The position numbers and the translations under genes were made by a program. This document shows positions 1-5,850 of a stretch of DNA of 13,916 nucleotides, in pieces (the first letter of the stretch is position 1; each line of letters starts with the position of its first letter). Source of the DNA: Candidatus Hydrogenedentes bacterium CG07_land_8_20_14_0_80_42_17. GTDB lineage: Bacteria; UBA8481. The notes below the pieces were generated by a model. That model was not told the origin of the DNA and searched no databases. It saw only the letters and a program-made list of their open reading frames with translations. The stretch is taken from positions 1 through 13,916 of the forward strand of contig PEWQ01000186.1 in assembly GCA_002780065.1 (NCBI GenBank), in the 5' to 3' direction.

Positions 1-90
1 CTCAATTCCCAATTCCCTGCAAGCTCGTATTATTCTTACAGCAATTTCTCCTCTGTTCGCAATCAATACTCTCTTGAAATTCGGCATCAT
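1..90 (-). CDS. accC: Biotin carboxylase, acetyl-CoA carboxylase subunit AccC (N-terminal fragment, cut by window edge)
   Basis: The reverse strand from position 90 encodes 30 residues that match the conserved AccC N-terminus: a short start, then [10 protein letters not shown] and [12 protein letters not shown]. AccC carries out the ATP- and bicarbonate-dependent carboxylation of biotin on the carrier protein, the first half-reaction of acetyl-CoA carboxylase. This stretch is the beginning of the biotin-carboxylase N-terminal fold; the rest lies beyond position 1. The start ATG (90-88) overlaps the TGA of the AccB-like gene (89-87) as ATGA, so the two are probably translationally coupled. A second ATG follows at 87-85. 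No strong ribosome binding site is visible, which fits coupling. Pyruvate and propionyl-CoA carboxylases share this N-terminus, but the AccB-like neighbour favours AccC. Confidence 0.9.
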   Translation of the reverse strand, partial: MMPNFKRVLIANRGEIAVRIIRACRELGIE

Positions 91-473
91 AAAATTGACT
101 CGGAAACAATTTTCATTAGGGCCTGCCCGTATTCAACACCCATTCCAGCCTCTACAAATAACTCTTCTATCGTTCCCGAAATCGGAGCGTTCACCGCATA
201 TTTTACGTCCATGACTCGGAGCTCGCCTAACGGTGCTCCTGCTTTAACTTTTTCACCGGCTGATGCTTTCGTCAAAAATATCCCCACTCTCGGAGAAGTC
301 ACAATCACCTTGCCTTCGTCGATAACTTCTCCCCGCTCAGATTGTGAAGGCTTCTTGTTCAGAGCACGTTCTATCGCAACAAAATTCTGCCCATCCATAA
401 GTTCAAGTTCTCCGAGCTCACGCGTCTCCATCAAATCAACCAGAGATTCCAATCGCTTTAAATCGAACTTCAT
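87..473 (-). CDS. accB: AccB-like biotin/lipoyl-attachment domain protein lacking the biotinylation lysine
   Basis: This 128-residue protein resembles the acetyl-CoA carboxylase biotin carrier. Residues 1-35 form the amphipathic N-terminal segment typical of AccB, followed by a short linker (about 38-55, much shorter than the Ala/Pro linker of E. coli) and a biotinyl/lipoyl barrel at about 56-122 (S-P-R-V-G-I-F near 60, I-S-G-T-I near 98, V-E-Y-G-Q near 113). At the attachment hairpin, where carriers have A-M-K-M, it has V-M-D-V (87-90). Counting back from S-G-T puts Asp89 at the lysine position, and the nearest Lys is residue 91. The start at 473 is chosen because it matches the AccB N-terminus, overlaps the upstream stop as ATGA (473-470), and has a GGGGAG site 10 bp upstream. 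A longer in-frame reading to 545 would run into the transporter gene. It sits directly before accC. The fold assignment is firm; biotinylation is doubtful. Confidence 0.85.
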   Translation of the reverse strand: MKFDLKRLESLVDLMETRELGELELMDGQNFVAIERALNKKPSQSERGEVIDEGKVIVTSPRVGIFLTKASAGEKVKAGAPLGELRVMDVKYAVNAPISGTIEELFVEAGMGVEYGQALMKIVSESIL

Positions 474-1630
474 TCTATTTTTTCTCCCCTTATCACATAC
501 TTCAAAATAAATGCCGATACCGGCACTCCTAGCAATAGCCCCCAAACTCCGAATAAATGCTCGCCAATAAGAAGAATAACCAATACCACAATTGGATGCA
601 TCTTCATGTGATGACCATAAATTAAAGGATTGAGAGCATAAGTTTCTACCGTGTGGACAATCAGAATTACAATGACAAGCAAAAATATTTTTATGATGCC
701 GCCGGCTTTAAATGCAAGTATAGCTGCAGGCAAACTTGAAAGTATCACTCCGAGTACAGGAATGTAAGAGCAAAAGAAAACGATTGTAGAAAGCAGAGCT
801 ATTGATTTCAAGCCGATGATCCAAAATCCAATCGCGGTCAAAACAGCATTTACAATTGCAATACCCGATTGAGCCTCAAAAGCGCGGCCTAGAACCGTTC
901 CAAAGGCTTTTAAGCTTGGAGCAATCTCCGCGTAAATTTTTTCAGTTTTTCCTTCCGAAAATGATTGTGCCGCCAAAATTAGGTTTGGAAGGTCCCAAAG
1001 AATAATGAAGGAAAGGATTAATGCCAGAGCAAAATGAAATCCTATAACTGCCAAATGATTAATAAAACTCTTCACGGCATTGACAATTACAGGGACAAAA
1101 TCTTCTACGGCATTGTCAATTTTTATTAGAAGTTCATTATAGAGATCTGAATTTTTGAACGAAGCAAAAGATTCAGGATCGAGAAGTGGCTGGAGAGTTT
1201 TATCGAGATAATGTCTCGTTTCACGCCTAACAATCGATTGCTCTGCTGTATCAGTTTCAACAGCAATCGAAGGCTCCATCTTCAAATGTCTATGATTCTG
1301 ACTTTCGGTAATTGCCTCTAATTCTGCTTCGCGCCGCACTTGCTCCGCCAGAAAATCTTTTGCCAGATTTCGAGTTTCGCTGAAAACTCTCGGAATAACT
1401 GCGCCTGAAAATCCTACTATCGCTAATAAAAATAAAACATATATTATTACAAGATTCAATCGGCGGTATTTTAGGCGATAAGCCATCAATTTCAGTAATG
1501 TATTTCCTATGTATGTAAGAATAAAAGTTAGAAAAATTATAGCGAAAAGTTTGCTAAGCAATATTAGAATGCCAATCAGGACTATCCAGATAGCAGTCTT
1601 CTGAATCTTTACTCCAATATCTTCCTTCAA
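470..1630 (-). CDS. AI-2E family (PerM/UPF0118) integral membrane protein
   Basis: This 386-residue polytopic membrane protein has hydrophobic segments at about 12-45, 58-80, 195-215, 260-305, 312-330 and 345-380. The C-terminal half holds typical family stretches: S-Y-I-P-V-L-G near 290, followed by a Leu/Pro/Ala-rich helix, and G-V-W-G-L-L-L-G-V-P near 362. The family is annotated as AI-2 exporter-like, but substrates differ and some members act as ion antiporters, so no substrate is assigned. A hydrophilic, charged stretch (about 82-190) between the third and fourth hydrophobic segments is rather long. The start is TTG (1630-1628), supported by AAGGAG 7 bp upstream. It lies 60 bp after mnmA on the same strand, and its TGA overlaps the AccB-like start by 4 bp. 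The coupling to accB/accC looks organisational rather than functional. Confidence 0.87.
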   Translation of the reverse strand: MKEDIGVKIQKTAIWIVLIGILILLSKLFAIIFLTFILTYIGNTLLKLMAYRLKYRRLNLVIIYVLFLLAIVGFSGAVIPRVFSETRNLAKDFLAEQVRREAELEAITESQNHRHLKMEPSIAVETDTAEQSIVRRETRHYLDKTLQPLLDPESFASFKNSDLYNELLIKIDNAVEDFVPVIVNAVKSFINHLAVIGFHFALALILSFIILWDLPNLILAAQSFSEGKTEKIYAEIAPSLKAFGTVLGRAFEAQSGIAIVNAVLTAIGFWIIGLKSIALLSTIVFFCSYIPVLGVILSSLPAAILAFKAGGIIKIFLLVIVILIVHTVETYALNPLIYGHHMKMHPIVVLVILLIGEHLFGVWGLLLGVPVSAFILKYVIRGEKIE

Positions 1631-1690
1631 ATTATTTCTCCTTGGAACCCTGAATATAATAAACCTTGGAATATACTCCAGTCGAGAATT

Positions 1691-2725
1691 TTATTGAATC
1701 ACTCCTCCTCCAAGCACTAAATCGCCATCGTAAAAGACACAGGCTTGTCCAGGAGTGACATTTTCCTGAAGCTCATCAAAAATCACTTTTGCTGTATCTT
1801 CATCCGCAATAATTATTTCCGCCCAAGATCCTTTATGTTGAGACCGTATCTTCACAACGGCTCTGAATTTTTTTTTAGCCGCACGCATAACGAGCTTCGA
1901 TACTGAAAGCTCTTTTGAAATAGGTCTATTACCAACTCTAATACTATTTTCAGAGGCGTTAAGCTCAATTACATATTTGTCTTGATAATCTCTTAGCCCT
2001 AATCCTTTTCTCTGACCTACCGTAATTTTTCCTATTCCATTATGTCTGCCAATAATGATCCCGGTTTCGTCCAAAATATCTCCCGGCATCAAAGCAGAAG
2101 GAGCGAAGCGTTCAAAAACTTTTGTAAAATCTTTATTCGGAGCGAAACAAATCTCCATGGAATCTTTACTGTCCTTCGACTCCAAATAATATTTTTTTGC
2201 AAGCTCTCTAACCTCATCCTTCGTAAGTTCTCCAAGCGGAAATATTGTTTTACGCAGAACTTCTGAAGAAAGTCTGTATAGAAAATATGACTGGTCGCGC
2301 TTCTTATCTCGAGCTGAAAAGAGCATTCCATCATTGCATAAAGCATAATGGCCGGTAGCAATCATCTCCGCGCCTTTTTCCCGAGCCTTTTCAAACATCA
2401 TTCCGAACTTCATCTCTTCATTGCAATCACAGCACGGATTCGGAGTCTTGCCCGACGCATAAGTCAGAGCAGTAGGAGCAAGAACTTTTTCTTCAAACTC
2501 TTTTTCCAATTCAAATATGTAATGTTTGATTCCATATTTTTTGCAAAGCCTTGACGCCGACATTACAGCGGCTCTAGAACAGCATGAGCCTTCCCATAAA
2601 TCAAAACATTCATCATTCAAATGGCGCATCGTAACGCCTATAAGATCGTGTCCCGCTTCTTTCAAAAGCATCAGTGCTACAGACGAATCCACTCCGCCCG
2701 AAAGCGCTACTGCAATCTTTGCCAT
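1691..2725 (-). CDS. mnmA: tRNA-specific 2-thiouridylase MnmA
   Basis: MnmA installs the 2-thio group on the wobble uridine (U34) of tRNA Lys, Glu and Gln, using ATP to activate the base and a persulfide sulfur donor. The 344-residue protein begins with the PP-loop S-G-G-V-D-S-S (9-15). The expected cysteine pair is present: Cys101 in the N-P-C-C-D-C-N segment before M-K-F-G, and Cys193 in E-I-C-F. A-T-G-H-Y near 123, D-Q-S-Y-F-L near 144 and G-Q-R-K-G-L-G-L in the middle domain are family hallmarks. The C-terminal barrel ends P-G-Q-A-C-V-F-Y. Length is slightly below the roughly 360-370 residues of enteric homologues. The ATG start has AGAGGAAAA just upstream. It is the first gene of the minus-strand series leading to accC. 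Confidence 0.97.
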   Translation of the reverse strand: MAKIAVALSGGVDSSVALMLLKEAGHDLIGVTMRHLNDECFDLWEGSCCSRAAVMSASRLCKKYGIKHYIFELEKEFEEKVLAPTALTYASGKTPNPCCDCNEEMKFGMMFEKAREKGAEMIATGHYALCNDGMLFSARDKKRDQSYFLYRLSSEVLRKTIFPLGELTKDEVRELAKKYYLESKDSKDSMEICFAPNKDFTKVFERFAPSALMPGDILDETGIIIGRHNGIGKITVGQRKGLGLRDYQDKYVIELNASENSIRVGNRPISKELSVSKLVMRAAKKKFRAVVKIRSQHKGSWAEIIIADEDTAKVIFDELQENVTPGQACVFYDGDLVLGGGVIQ

Positions 2726-2745
2726 ATTTTTCCTCTTTCATCAAA

Positions 2746-2774
2746 TTGTAGAAATCAGTTTAACATGATACTAT
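2746..2774 (+). promoter_or_regulatory. Promoter for the DHH/DUF512 gene pair
   Basis: TTGTAG at 2746-2751 and TACTAT at 2769-2774 are separated by 17 bp. TGA directly precedes the -10 box, an extended -10 form. A start near 2781 would leave about 22 nt including AAGGCGG before the ATG at 2803. The boxes are only moderate matches; spacing and position carry the call. Confidence 0.45.
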
Positions 2775-2781
2775 TATATCA
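2773..2781 (-). promoter_or_regulatory. Extended -10 promoter for mnmA
   Basis: Read on the reverse strand this is TGA followed by a perfect TATAAT: an extended -10 element (TGn-TATAAT), with no convincing -35 box at 17-18 bp. A start near 2766 would leave about 40 nt before the mnmA ATG. The box overlaps by two bases the -10 box of the promoter for the gene read to the right. Confidence 0.55.
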
Positions 2782-2802
2782 AGAAATTTTTAAGGCGGTT
2801 TA

Positions 2803-3897
2803 ATGTTCAGATATCTTTATGTAAGTCACGGGAATGCGGGGCATGGAAATACAAGAACCGATTTTGACGCAGTAGGCTCGATTGCTTTGATGTGGCGAAG
2901 CGCTTTGCTGAAAGGATTGCAGAAGGGCGAAGATTTCGAAGTTTCAATGATCGATTATTATTCGCGCGGCATTGAGCAATTGCTCAATTTTCACGATGCA
3001 ACAATTCTTCTCGCTGATGTGCCTCCAGAGGCTCTGGCGCGCTCAGACGAACCAGATAAGATCACTGCTCTTTCTGCTGCGCTCTTGAAACTTAAAGCGC
3101 AAAATGTTCTCTTGAATTTCATAGATCATCACGCTCACGATTATTCGACCGGCAAAAGATTTCTTCAATACGTCGAAGACGGACTGCTGGAGAGCGCTTA
3201 TATTTCGTTCATGGATGCCGAGACGGATAGAATCAAACCTCTAATTGAAAAACGCTCTGCGGCGGAAATGGTTTTAAATTTTTTGGAGAATAGATATGAG
3301 CAGGCGGCTGACGATATCATGCGCACAATAGCCGCTTATTCTCACGATCAGGATTTCGGCATCAGAAAAATTCACGAAGCAAACCGCATCTCGGCTGTAA
3401 TAGGTTCAGACTTTCCTCCGTTGGAACTTGCAGGAATGCTGGCGCATGGAACGCTATGGAACGAAAAACTGGAAAATGTTTATCAATATCAGCAAGCCAG
3501 ACAACGGCAAGCTATTCTCAAATTAAAATATGTGTGGAAAAAATGGCGGCAAAGAGACGGGCGAGAAGTTCCCGTAGTTTACGCGCTAATGCCGCAAGGC
3601 GATGCTTTGAAGGTCTCGCCGGCCGGAATGCACTGCATAAAAGCCATGGGTGCTGGAGTTGCCGTGCTCGTTCAGAGATATGCCTTCATCTCTCTAAGAA
3701 TTCCACCCGAGGAAAATCAATTTCACGCAGGCGAAATATGCCGAGCGCTCGGCGGAGGCGGACATCAAGGAGCCGCTTCAGCAGGAGGACGCAACGGTTA
3801 TTTTCCATATAAGCAAGCTAATGAATCCAATTTTTTTGATGTGGTTAATTCGCTTGATCCTATCCTCTCCCGCGCCGCCGGCGTCTATTCAGTCTGA
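2803..3897 (+). CDS. DHH/DHHA1-family phosphoesterase
   Basis: This soluble 364-residue protein belongs to the DHH superfamily of metal-dependent phosphodiesterases (nanoRNase, pAp-phosphatase, RecJ and c-di-AMP hydrolase relatives). Visible motifs are His14 and D-F-D (20-22) followed by A-V-G-S (motif I), L-A-D near 70-72 (motif II), I-D-H-H at 107-110 (motif III), and S-H-D near 180-182 (motif IV). The DHHA1 substrate-binding domain carries G-G-G-G-H at 317-321 followed by Q-G-A-A. There are no membrane, PAS or CBS segments, so it is neither GdpP-like nor a CBS-type enzyme. The likely activity is hydrolysis of short oligonucleotides or a nucleotide phosphate, but the substrate cannot be read from sequence. 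AAGGCGG 4 bp upstream supports the ATG. The DUF512 gene begins 5 bp after its stop, so the two are probably co-transcribed. Confidence 0.87.
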   Translation: MFRYLYVSHGNAGHGNTRTDFDAVGSIALMWRSALLKGLQKGEDFEVSMIDYYSRGIEQLLNFHDATILLADVPPEALARSDEPDKITALSAALLKLKAQNVLLNFIDHHAHDYSTGKRFLQYVEDGLLESAYISFMDAETDRIKPLIEKRSAAEMVLNFLENRYEQAADDIMRTIAAYSHDQDFGIRKIHEANRISAVIGSDFPPLELAGMLAHGTLWNEKLENVYQYQQARQRQAILKLKYVWKKWRQRDGREVPVVYALMPQGDALKVSPAGMHCIKAMGAGVAVLVQRYAFISLRIPPEENQFHAGEICRALGGGGHQGAASAGGRNGYFPYKQANESNFFDVVNSLDPILSRAAGVYSV

Positions 3898-3902
3898 ATA
3901 TC

Positions 3903-5180
3903 GTGATCGAAAAAGGCATCAAAGTAATTAATTGCATAACTAATTCTCCCGGAGAAATTTCAGGAGTAAAAAAAGGCGATTCGATCATCAGCGTTGACGG
4001 AAAGAGAGTTAGTGATTGTTTGGATTTTTTATATTATTCAGCCGAGCCTGAATTCGAACTGGAAATTCTGCGCCGCGAAAAAAAGAAATGTATCTTCGTA
4101 TCACGAGATGAAAATGAGCCGCATGGAATTATTGTTGAGGATCCTCCTATCAGAAAATGTGCAAATAATTGTTTCTTCTGCTATGTGAAGCAGACACCGC
4201 CTAAACGCAAATTTAGAAAAGGGCTGTCCATCCGCGATGATGACTACAGGCATTCTTTTTTATACGGACATTATGTCACTCTCACAAATATTTCTAAAAG
4301 CGACATCGAAAGAATTAAATCGCTCAAACTTTCTCCGCTTTATGTCAGCGTTCATTCCGCCGCTTCGGCTGTAAGAAAGAAACTGTTTGGCCGCGACGTT
4401 GGAGCGATAATGCCGCTTCTTAAAGAACTGACAGACGCTGGAATAGAACTTCACGCGCAGATCGTACTTATAAAAGGAGTGAATGACGGCGAAGAATTAA
4501 AAAATACTCTGAATGAACTCTATTCACTGTATCCTAAAGTAAAAACCGTAGCAGTAGTTCCAGTCGGACTAACAAACTGGCATCATCCTGAAATAGCGCC
4601 TTGGAGAAACGAAGATGCAGAAGAAGCTCTGATCGAAATTATTAAATTCGGCTCGGATTATCCGAAATCATTTGTTCAGGCCGCAGACGAATGGTTCTGC
4701 ATGACAAGAATTAATCCTCCTCCCGCAAATTATTACGGCAGGATGGAGGTTGAAGAGAACGGAGTTGGAATGATAAGAAGAATGCTGGACGAATGGAAAA
4801 AAATTAAATTGCCAAAAAAAATAAAACCTAAATCTTGTCTGATTGTCACAGGACTTTCACCTAAACCTTTCATTGATAAAATTGTTGCAATTCTTTCAAA
4901 AATACAAGGTCTTGATATAGAACTATCTGCAGTCGAGAATAAAACCTTCGGGCGTATTACAACCGTGACCGGTCTTCTTTCATGGCGCGACATTCGGCAA
5001 ACTATTTTAGAAACCGAAAAGGATATTGTTTTTATTCCGGACGTAATGCTGAATTCCAAAAAAAAATTTCTCGACGACATTTCGTTGGAAAGGGCAAGAA
5101 AAGAAAGTGGGAAGAATATCCAAGCCGTATCGTCAAGTGCTGAAGGATTTAGAGAGATAATCAAAAGTCGTGATAAGTGA
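3903..5180 (+). CDS. PDZ - radical SAM-like - DUF512 protein
   Basis: The 425-residue protein has the three-part layout of the DUF512 family. A PDZ-like domain occupies about 5-65 (G-V-K-K-G-D-S-I-I-S-V-D-G, residues 21-33). A radical-SAM-type iron-sulfur site follows with Cys86, Cys90 and Cys93 (C-x3-C-x2-C), then a TIM-barrel-like core with D-D-D-Y-R near 112 and the L-S-P-L-Y-V-S-V-H stretch. The C-terminal DUF512 domain holds the W-F-C-M near 264 and the late V-T-G-L-L region. Members of this family are cytoplasmic; the reaction is unknown to me. The start is GTG (3903) because no in-frame ATG gives a complete PDZ domain. The site before it is poor, so it may be coupled to the DHH gene ending at 3897. 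Confidence 0.9.
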   Translation: MIEKGIKVINCITNSPGEISGVKKGDSIISVDGKRVSDCLDFLYYSAEPEFELEILRREKKKCIFVSRDENEPHGIIVEDPPIRKCANNCFFCYVKQTPPKRKFRKGLSIRDDDYRHSFLYGHYVTLTNISKSDIERIKSLKLSPLYVSVHSAASAVRKKLFGRDVGAIMPLLKELTDAGIELHAQIVLIKGVNDGEELKNTLNELYSLYPKVKTVAVVPVGLTNWHHPEIAPWRNEDAEEALIEIIKFGSDYPKSFVQAADEWFCMTRINPPPANYYGRMEVEENGVGMIRRMLDEWKKIKLPKKIKPKSCLIVTGLSPKPFIDKIVAILSKIQGLDIELSAVENKTFGRITTVTGLLSWRDIRQTILETEKDIVFIPDVMLNSKKKFLDDISLERARKESGKNIQAVSSSAEGFREIIKSRDK

Positions 5181-5302
5181 TGCATAATATTGAAGCAAGA
5201 GTAGCGCCGTTAGTCATTCGTACGTAATCGGGTATCTAGGACTTAACTTGGGGGTATCAGAATGGATTTCTGTTTTCACGAAAACAGTAAACTTATAAGT
5301 CT
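5181..5302. other. Intergenic region between convergent units, with a hairpin and a short direct repeat
   Basis: No gene is evident between the DUF512 stop and the toxin stop. It holds a perfect 8-bp inverted repeat (CTGTTTTC 5270-5277, GAAAACAG 5280-5287) and two copies of GGGTATC (5230-5236 and 5252-5258). A 15-codon frame from 5180 overlaps the DUF512 stop but has no support. Confidence 0.6.
5270..5287. terminator. Possible bidirectional terminator hairpin
   Basis: CTGTTTTC and GAAAACAG form a perfect 8-bp stem (7 bp plus a CACG loop in practice) between the ends of convergent genes, the usual place for a shared terminator. Neither side has a proper T-tract, so strength is doubtful. Confidence 0.35.
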
Positions 5303-5557
5303 TCATTTATATACTTCTTTACGATGAGCAACCCTCAATATCAGTATATTATTATCAGCCAATATAGAATAAATAACTCTATAATCTCCACTTCTGTATG
5401 AAAACAAACCTTTAAAATTGCCAACCAATTCTTTTCCTTTTTCAGGAAATAGAGAAAGTTCTTTTTCGATCTTATTTAAAAGCCTTTTGCATTGTTTCTT
5501 GTCAATTTTATTCAAATCTTTTGTAACTGACTTTTTATAATTAATTTTATAAGCCAA
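5303..5557 (-). CDS. RelE/ParE-superfamily toxin of a type II toxin-antitoxin module
   Basis: This small basic 84-residue protein has the RelE/ParE fold pattern: an N-terminal strand (Y-K-I-N-Y), a Lys-rich helical hairpin at 12-40 (D-L-N-K-I-D followed by L-L-N-K-I-E), then sheet strands around S-G-D-Y-R-V-I-Y (56-63) and a C-terminal R-V-A-H-R-K-E-V-Y (75-83). RelE-type toxins cut mRNA on the ribosome, while ParE-type ones poison gyrase. The H-R-K-E-V-Y ending is common in RelE-like proteins, but sequence alone does not settle the target. The start is TTG (5557), inside the last codons of the antitoxin gene: an 11-bp overlap in another frame, typical of co-translated pairs. It ends facing the DUF512 gene. 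Confidence 0.87.
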   Translation of the reverse strand: MAYKINYKKSVTKDLNKIDKKQCKRLLNKIEKELSLFPEKGKELVGNFKGLFSYRSGDYRVIYSILADNNILILRVAHRKEVYK

Positions 5558-5765
5558 GATTTTTTCTCATCTCTTTTGAAGAAATTATCTTATCATCTTT
5601 GTCATTAAATCTGTCTATAGCAATTTGATAATCAGCATATTCGTTTAGATAATTTTCAATCGCTTTTTTTATGACAAAAGTTTTGGGTCGTTCTAAATCC
5701 CTACATAATTTATTCAAAGGAATCGCTATTTCATCCGGAATTCTTACTGATAATGTTTGTGGCAT
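5547..5765 (-). CDS. Ribbon-helix-helix antitoxin
   Basis: This 72-residue protein begins with a DNA-contacting strand (L-S-V-R-I-P, residues 4-9), followed by two helices (about 12-24 and 28-42, ending in A-I-E-N-Y-L), the layout of CopG/MetJ-type dimeric repressors. Residues 45-72 form a charged tail ending I-S-S-K-E-M-R-K-N-L-G-L, which resembles the toxin-wrapping tail of RelB/RHH antitoxins. Such proteins neutralise the toxin and repress their own promoter. The start ATG has an excellent AGGAGG 7 bp upstream, whereas the toxin has only a TTG start overlapping the antitoxin's end. This fits the usual excess of antitoxin. It is an independent unit between the DUF512 and meaB genes. Confidence 0.87.
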   Translation of the reverse strand: MPQTLSVRIPDEIAIPLNKLCRDLERPKTFVIKKAIENYLNEYADYQIAIDRFNDKDDKIISSKEMRKNLGL

Positions 5766-5794
5766 ATTAATCCTCCTATAATATTTGTAATATA

Positions 5795-5823
5795 AATATA
5801 TCTTTGTATTAATATTTTGTCTA
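5795..5823 (-). promoter_or_regulatory. Promoter of the toxin-antitoxin operon
   Basis: On the reverse strand TAGACA (5823-5818) and TATATT (5800-5795) are separated by exactly 17 bp. The predicted start is near 5788, giving about 22 nt of leader with AGGAGG before the antitoxin ATG. Confidence 0.65.
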
Positions 5824-5828
5824 CTGTA

Positions 5829-5844
5829 ACTCTGATGTCAGAGT
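5829..5844. repeat. Palindrome ACTCTGA-TG-TCAGAGT upstream of the toxin-antitoxin promoter
   Basis: A perfect 7-bp inverted repeat with a 2-bp centre lies just after the meaB stop and 5 bp upstream of the -35 box of the toxin-antitoxin promoter. It could be an operator for the ribbon-helix-helix antitoxin or part of the meaB 3' end. There is no T-tract, so an intrinsic terminator is less likely. Confidence 0.5.
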
Positions 5845-5850
5845 AATGCG

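Noticed and set aside
1-20. CAATTCCCAATTCCC at the left edge looked like the same tandem repeat family as the AATTGGAAATTGG tract at the right edge.
   Set aside because: It is coding: the reverse strand reads as the R-E-L-G-I part of the AccC N-terminus.
1640-1671. TTCCAAGG occurs twice, 24 bp apart, before the AI-2E gene, as a possible operator.
   Set aside because: One copy is part of the ribosome binding site and eight-base repeats at this spacing arise by chance in AT-rich spacers.
4733-5185. A 150-codon open frame on the reverse strand.
   Set aside because: It lies wholly antisense to the DUF512 gene, has no family resemblance, and the forward protein is clearly conserved. Similar antisense frames at 211-510, 3456-3812 (other frame of the DHH gene), 6266-6532, 11885-12292 and 13420-13797 are rejected for the same reason.
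5180-5227. A 15-codon frame starting in the TGATG overlap at the DUF512 stop.
   Set aside because: The stop/start overlap is tempting, but the peptide is very short and resembles nothing I know; expected by chance.
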